From Pisaster brevispinus (Eukaryota; Echinodermata; Asteroidea; Forcipulatida; Asteriidae), in NCBI GenBank assembly GCA_023634235.1, contig JAMKCF010000008.1:5974676-6038675 (forward strand): DNA of 64,000 nt. Direction: 5' to 3'. The notes beneath the pieces are model-generated. The model ran no database searches. It was not told the DNA's origin and saw only the letters and a list, made by a program, of their open reading frames with translations. This document shows positions 59,950 to 64,000 of this stretch, piece by piece. The translations under genes and the position numbers were made by a program. The first letter of the stretch is position 1, and each line of letters starts with the position of its first letter.

Positions 59950-62900
59950 AGCGTCCCGGAAGTAGGGCTGCCCGAAACTCCACTGTATTACATGCCTACG
60001 TCATCGCCAGTGAGAAAATGCCGGCACAAAAAGGTCCACAATAAATTCTGTGCTAAGCTTGGGATTAACTCCCGATCTAGGTATGCTAGAGAGATAAAAT
60101 TTGTACCTGACTCTGCCTTGGATATCCCTGCATCCGAAAATCAAACTTTTAGGGTCGCGGAGGGTACGCTTCATACCGTTAATGACCAGCAGTTGAGGCT
60201 ACTCCGAACGCTCCTGAAAAGCATCTTTAATGGGATATTTGTACACAGAGCTGTCAAAGAAACAAAGACAAAGTAAGGACGATCAAATCACCCTCAAAAT
60301 ATTACTGGATTTTCACAAGTTTTACACCATTAGAAAGCCCGTGTCAAGGGCTCTCTCGTCCGTGAGTTTCGTTTAGCTGACAAATTTGTAGGCGAGGCGA
60401 GCGTCGTGGAAGTAGAGCTGCCCGAAACTCCACTGTATTACATGCCTACGTCATCGCCAGTGAGAAAATGCCGGCACAAAAAGGTCCACAAAATAAATTC
60501 TGTGCTAAGCTTGGGAATAACTCCGATCTAGGCAAGCTAGAGAGACAAAATTTGTACCTGACTCTGCCTTGGATATCCCTGCATCCGAAAATCAAATTTT
60601 AAGGGTCGCGGAGGGCAAGATTCATACAAGAATTGATAAGCAGGTGGGGCTACTCCGAACGTTCCTCAAAAGCATCTCCAATGGGATATTTGTACACAGA
60701 GCTGTCAAAGAAACAAAGACAAAGTAAGGACGGTCAAATCACCCTGAAAAAATTACTGGACTTCCACAAGTTTTACACCATTAGAAAGCCCGTGTCAAGG
60801 GCTCTCTCGTCCGTGAGTTTCGTTTAGCTGACAATTTTGTAGGCGATGCGAGCGTCCTGGAAGTAGGGCTGCCCGAAACTCCACTGTATTACATGCCTAC
60901 TTCATCGCCAGTGAGAAAATGCCGGCACAAAAAGGTTAAAAATAAATTATGTGCTAAGCTTCGGAATAACTCCCGATCTAGGCATGCTAGAGAGACAAAA
61001 TTTGTACCTGACTCTGCCTTGGATATCCCTGCATCCGAAAATCAAACTTTTAGGGTCGCGGTAGGTACGCTTCATACCGTTAATGACCAGCAGTTGGGGC
61101 TACTCCGAACGCTCCTCAAAAGCGTCTCCAATGGGATATTTGTACACAGAGTTGTCAAAGAAAAAAAGACAAGGTAAGGACGGTCAAATCACCCTCAAAA
61201 ATTACTTGATTTTCACAATTTTTACACCAATAGAAAGCCCGTGTCAAGGGCTCTCTCGTCCGTGAGTTTCGTTTAGCTGACAAATTTGTAGGCGAGGCGA
61301 GCGTCCTGGAAGTAGGGCTGCCCGAAACTCCACTGTATTACATGCCTACGTCATCGCCAGTGAGAAAATGCCGGCACAAAAAGGTCCACAATAAATTCTG
61401 TGCTAAGCTTGGGAATAACTCCCAATCTAGGCAAGCTAGAGAGACAAAATTTATACCTGACTCTGCCTTGGATATCCCTGCATCGGAAAATCAAACTTTT
61501 AGGGTCGCGGAGGGCACGCTTCATACCGTTAATGACCAGCAGTTGGGGCTATTCCAAACGCTCCTCAAAAGCATCTCCAATGGGATATTTGTACACAGAG
61601 CTGTCAAAGAAACAAAGACAAAGTAAGGACGGTCAATTTATCCTTAAAAAAATACTTGATTTTCACAAGATTTATACCATTAGAAAGCCCGTGTCAAGGG
61701 CTTTGTCGTCCGTGAGTTTCGTTTAGCTGACAATTTTGTAGGCGAGGCGAGCGTCCTGGAAGTAGGGCTGCCCGAAACTCCACAGTATTACATGCCTACG
61801 TCATCGCCAGTGAGAAAATGCCGGCACAAAAAGGTCCACAATAAATTCTGTGCTAAGCTTGGGAATAACTCCCGATCTAGGCAAGCTAGAGAGACAAAAT
61901 TTATACCTGACTCTGCCTTGGATATCCCTGCATCCGAAAATCAAACTTTTAGGGTCGCGGAGGGCACGCTTCATTACGTTAATGACCAGCAGTTGGGGCT
62001 ACTCCGAACGCTCCTCAAAAGCATCTCCAATGGGATATTTGTACACAGAGCTGTCAAAGAAACAACAACAAAGAAAGGACGGTCAAATCACCCTCAATGT
62101 ATTACTGGATTTTCAAAAGTTTTACACCATTAGAAAGTCCATGTCAAGGGCTCTCTCGTCCGTGAGTTTCGTTTAGCTGACAATTTTGTAGGCGAGGCGA
62201 GCGTCCCGGAAGTAGGGCTGCCCGAAACTCCACAGTATTACATGCCTACGTCATCGCCAGTGAGAAAATGCCGGCACAAAAAGGTCCACAATAAATTCTG
62301 TGCTAAGCTTGGGATTAACTCCCGATCTAGGTATGCTAGACAGATAAAATTTGTACCTGACTCTGCCTTGGATATCCCTGCATCCGAAAATCAAACTTTT
62401 AGGGTCGCGGAGGGCACGCTTCATAACGTTAATGACCAGCAGTTGGGGCTACTCCGAACGCTCCTCAAAAGCATCTCCAATGGGATATTTGTACACAGAG
62501 CTGTCAAAGAAACAACAACAAAGTAAGGACGGTCAAATCACCCTCAAAGTATTACTGGATTTTCACAAGTTTTACACCATTAGAAAGCCCGTGTCAAGGG
62601 CTCTTTCGTCCGTGAGTTTCGTTTAGCTGACAATTTTGTAGGCGAGGCGAGCGTCCTGGAAGTAGGGCTGCCCGAAACTCCACAGTATTACATGCCTACG
62701 TCATCGCCAGTGAGAAAATGCCGGCACAAAAAGGTTAAAAATAAATTCTGTGCTAAGCTTGGGAATAACTCCCGATCTAGGCATGCTAGAGAGACAAAAT
62801 TTGTACCTGACTCTGCCTTGGATATCCCTGCATCCGAAAATCAAACTTTTAGGGTCGCGGAGGGTACGCTTCATACCGTTAATGACCAGCAGTTGGGGCT

Positions 62901-64000
62901 ACTCCGAACGCTCCTGAAAAGCATCTTCAATGGGATATTTGTACACAGAGCTGTCAAAGAAACAAAGACAAAGTAAGGACGATCAAATCACCCTCAAAAT
63001 ATTACTGGATTTTCACAAGTTTTACACCATTAGAAAGCCCGTGTCAAGGGCTCTCTCGTCCGTGAGTTTCGTTTAGCTGACAAATTTGTAGGCGAGGCGA
63101 GCGTCGTGGAAGTAGAGCTGCCCGAAACTCCACTGTATTACATGCCTACGTCATCGCCAGTGAGAAAATGCCGGCACAAAAAGGTCCACAAAATAAATTC
63201 TGTGCTAAGCTTGGGAATAACTCCGATCTAGGCAAGCTAGAGAGACAAAATTTGTACCTGACTCTGCCTTGGATATCCCTGCATCCGAAAATCAAATTTT
63301 AAGGGTCGCGGAGGGCAAGATTCATACAAGAATTGATAAGCAGGTGGGGCTACTCCGAACGTTCCTCAAAAGCATCTCCAATGGGATATTTGTACACAGA
63401 GCTGTCAAAGAAACAAAGACAAAGTAAGGACGGTCAAATCACCCTCAAAATATTACTGGACTTCCACAAGTTTTACACCATTAGAAAGCCCGTGTCAAGG
63501 GCTCTCTCGTCCGTGAGTTTCGTTTAGCTGACAAATTTGTAGGCGAGGCGAGCGTCCTGGAAGTAGAGCTGCCCGAAACTCCACTGTATTACATGCCTAC
63601 GTCATCGCCAGTGAGAAAATGCCGGCACAAAAAGGTCCACAAAATAAATTCTGTGCTAAGCTTGGGAATAACTCCGATCTAGGCAAGCTAGAGAGACAAA
63701 ATTTGTACCTGACTCTGCCTTGGATATCCCTGCATCCGAAAATCAAATTTTAAGGGTCGCGGAGGGCAAGATTCATACAAGAATTGATAAGCAGGTGGGG
63801 CTACTCCGAACGTTCCTCAAAAGCATCTCCAATGGGATATTTGTACACAGAGCTGTCAAAGAAACAAAGACAAAGTAAGGACGGTCAAATCACCCTCAAA
63901 ATATTACTGGACTTCCACAAGTTTTACACCATTAGAAAGCCCGTGTCAAGGGCTCTCTCGTCCGTGAGTTTCGTTTAGCTGACAAATTTGTAGGCGAGGC
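59950..64000. repeat. 2700-bp (six-monomer) higher-order repeat and a 451-bp end duplication
   Basis: The variants near 59992 and 60633 recur near 62692 and 63333, offset 2700. They share the marker AAGATTCATACAAGAATTG. That marker monomer is then repeated once more at 63784, offset 451. The right end of the array is not in the window. Confidence 0.85.

Larger units (their letters stand above)
42330..64000. repeat. 449-451 bp satellite tandem array, about 47 monomers, continues past the window
   Basis: Anchoring on the conserved GAGAAAATGCC, monomers start at about 42353, 42805, 43261, 43712, 44160, 44610, 45060, (a monomer shortened by about 165 bases at 45420-45795), 45795, 46244, 46693, 47142, 47592, 48042, 48491, 48940, 49390, 49841 and so on to 63162 and 63613. 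Spacing is almost always 448-452. All units are head to tail. Two plus-strand frames (for example MPTSSPVRKCRHKKV... and MLSLGITPDLG...) are open across much of most units. However, single-base indels move between frames from unit to unit (the CTGCTTGG variants lose one base), substitutions hit all codon positions, and no start or splice pattern is kept. I therefore call it non-coding satellite. The first monomer (42353) is the most diverged. Confidence 0.93.

Noticed and set aside
42524..63978. Dozens of 60-266 residue open frames in the satellite as a tandem gene family
   Set aside because: They follow the 450-bp repeat, switch frame between units through single-base indels, overlap in two frames, and match no family I recognise.
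42330..64000. CRISPR array or ribosomal spacer
   Set aside because: Units are 450 bp with no short-repeat/unique-spacer pattern, the host is an animal, and no rRNA sequence is adjacent.

Overview
This is eukaryotic, intron-rich, AT-rich animal DNA. Genes are split by short GT-AG introns, and the intergenic DNA is packed with tRNA-derived SINEs and non-autonomous DNA transposons. Three palindromic elements ending in GGGCCCAATTTCAT, together with the gene families, suggest a marine deuterostome, most likely an echinoderm such as a sea star. The species is inference.

Layout. (1) 2616-10500, minus strand: a complete ten-exon glutathione synthetase gene (GSS). Every exon junction is phase-consistent, and the introns carry SINEs, a perfect hairpin and small tandem duplications. 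(2) 11974-14654: three non-autonomous DNA transposons with clean terminal inverted repeats and target-site duplications. (3) 16624-37207: a cluster of THAP-domain genes. Locus A (16624-20785, minus) and locus B (27100-33277, minus) can each be assembled from phase-0 exons. Each encodes two THAP zinc fingers followed by the helix-turn-helix and remnant DDE domain of an IS5/ISL2-type (HTH_Tnp_4/DDE_Tnp_4) transposase. Locus C (36131-37207, plus) is a third copy of the transposase-derived exon. A lone THAP exon (22578-22952, plus) and a truncated THAP tail (about 21140-21372, plus) lie between A and B. In A, B and C the middle of the catalytic domain is missing and catalytic residues are lost, so these look like domesticated, probably DNA-binding or regulatory proteins rather than active transposases. 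(4) 39039-40941, plus: a three-exon heat-shock-factor-type transcription factor closest to HSF5/HSFY. (5) About 42330-64000: a tandem array of a 449-451 bp satellite, about 47 monomers, with nested higher-order repeats of 6129, 1798, 2246 and 2700 bp. The array runs off the right edge.

The GSS gene (glutathione biosynthesis) and the HSF-like factor are ordinary host genes. The two most interesting objects are the double-THAP/dead-transposase family and the mosaic higher-order satellite. Gene models are read from splice consensus, reading phase and family resemblance only; no transcript or database evidence was available.
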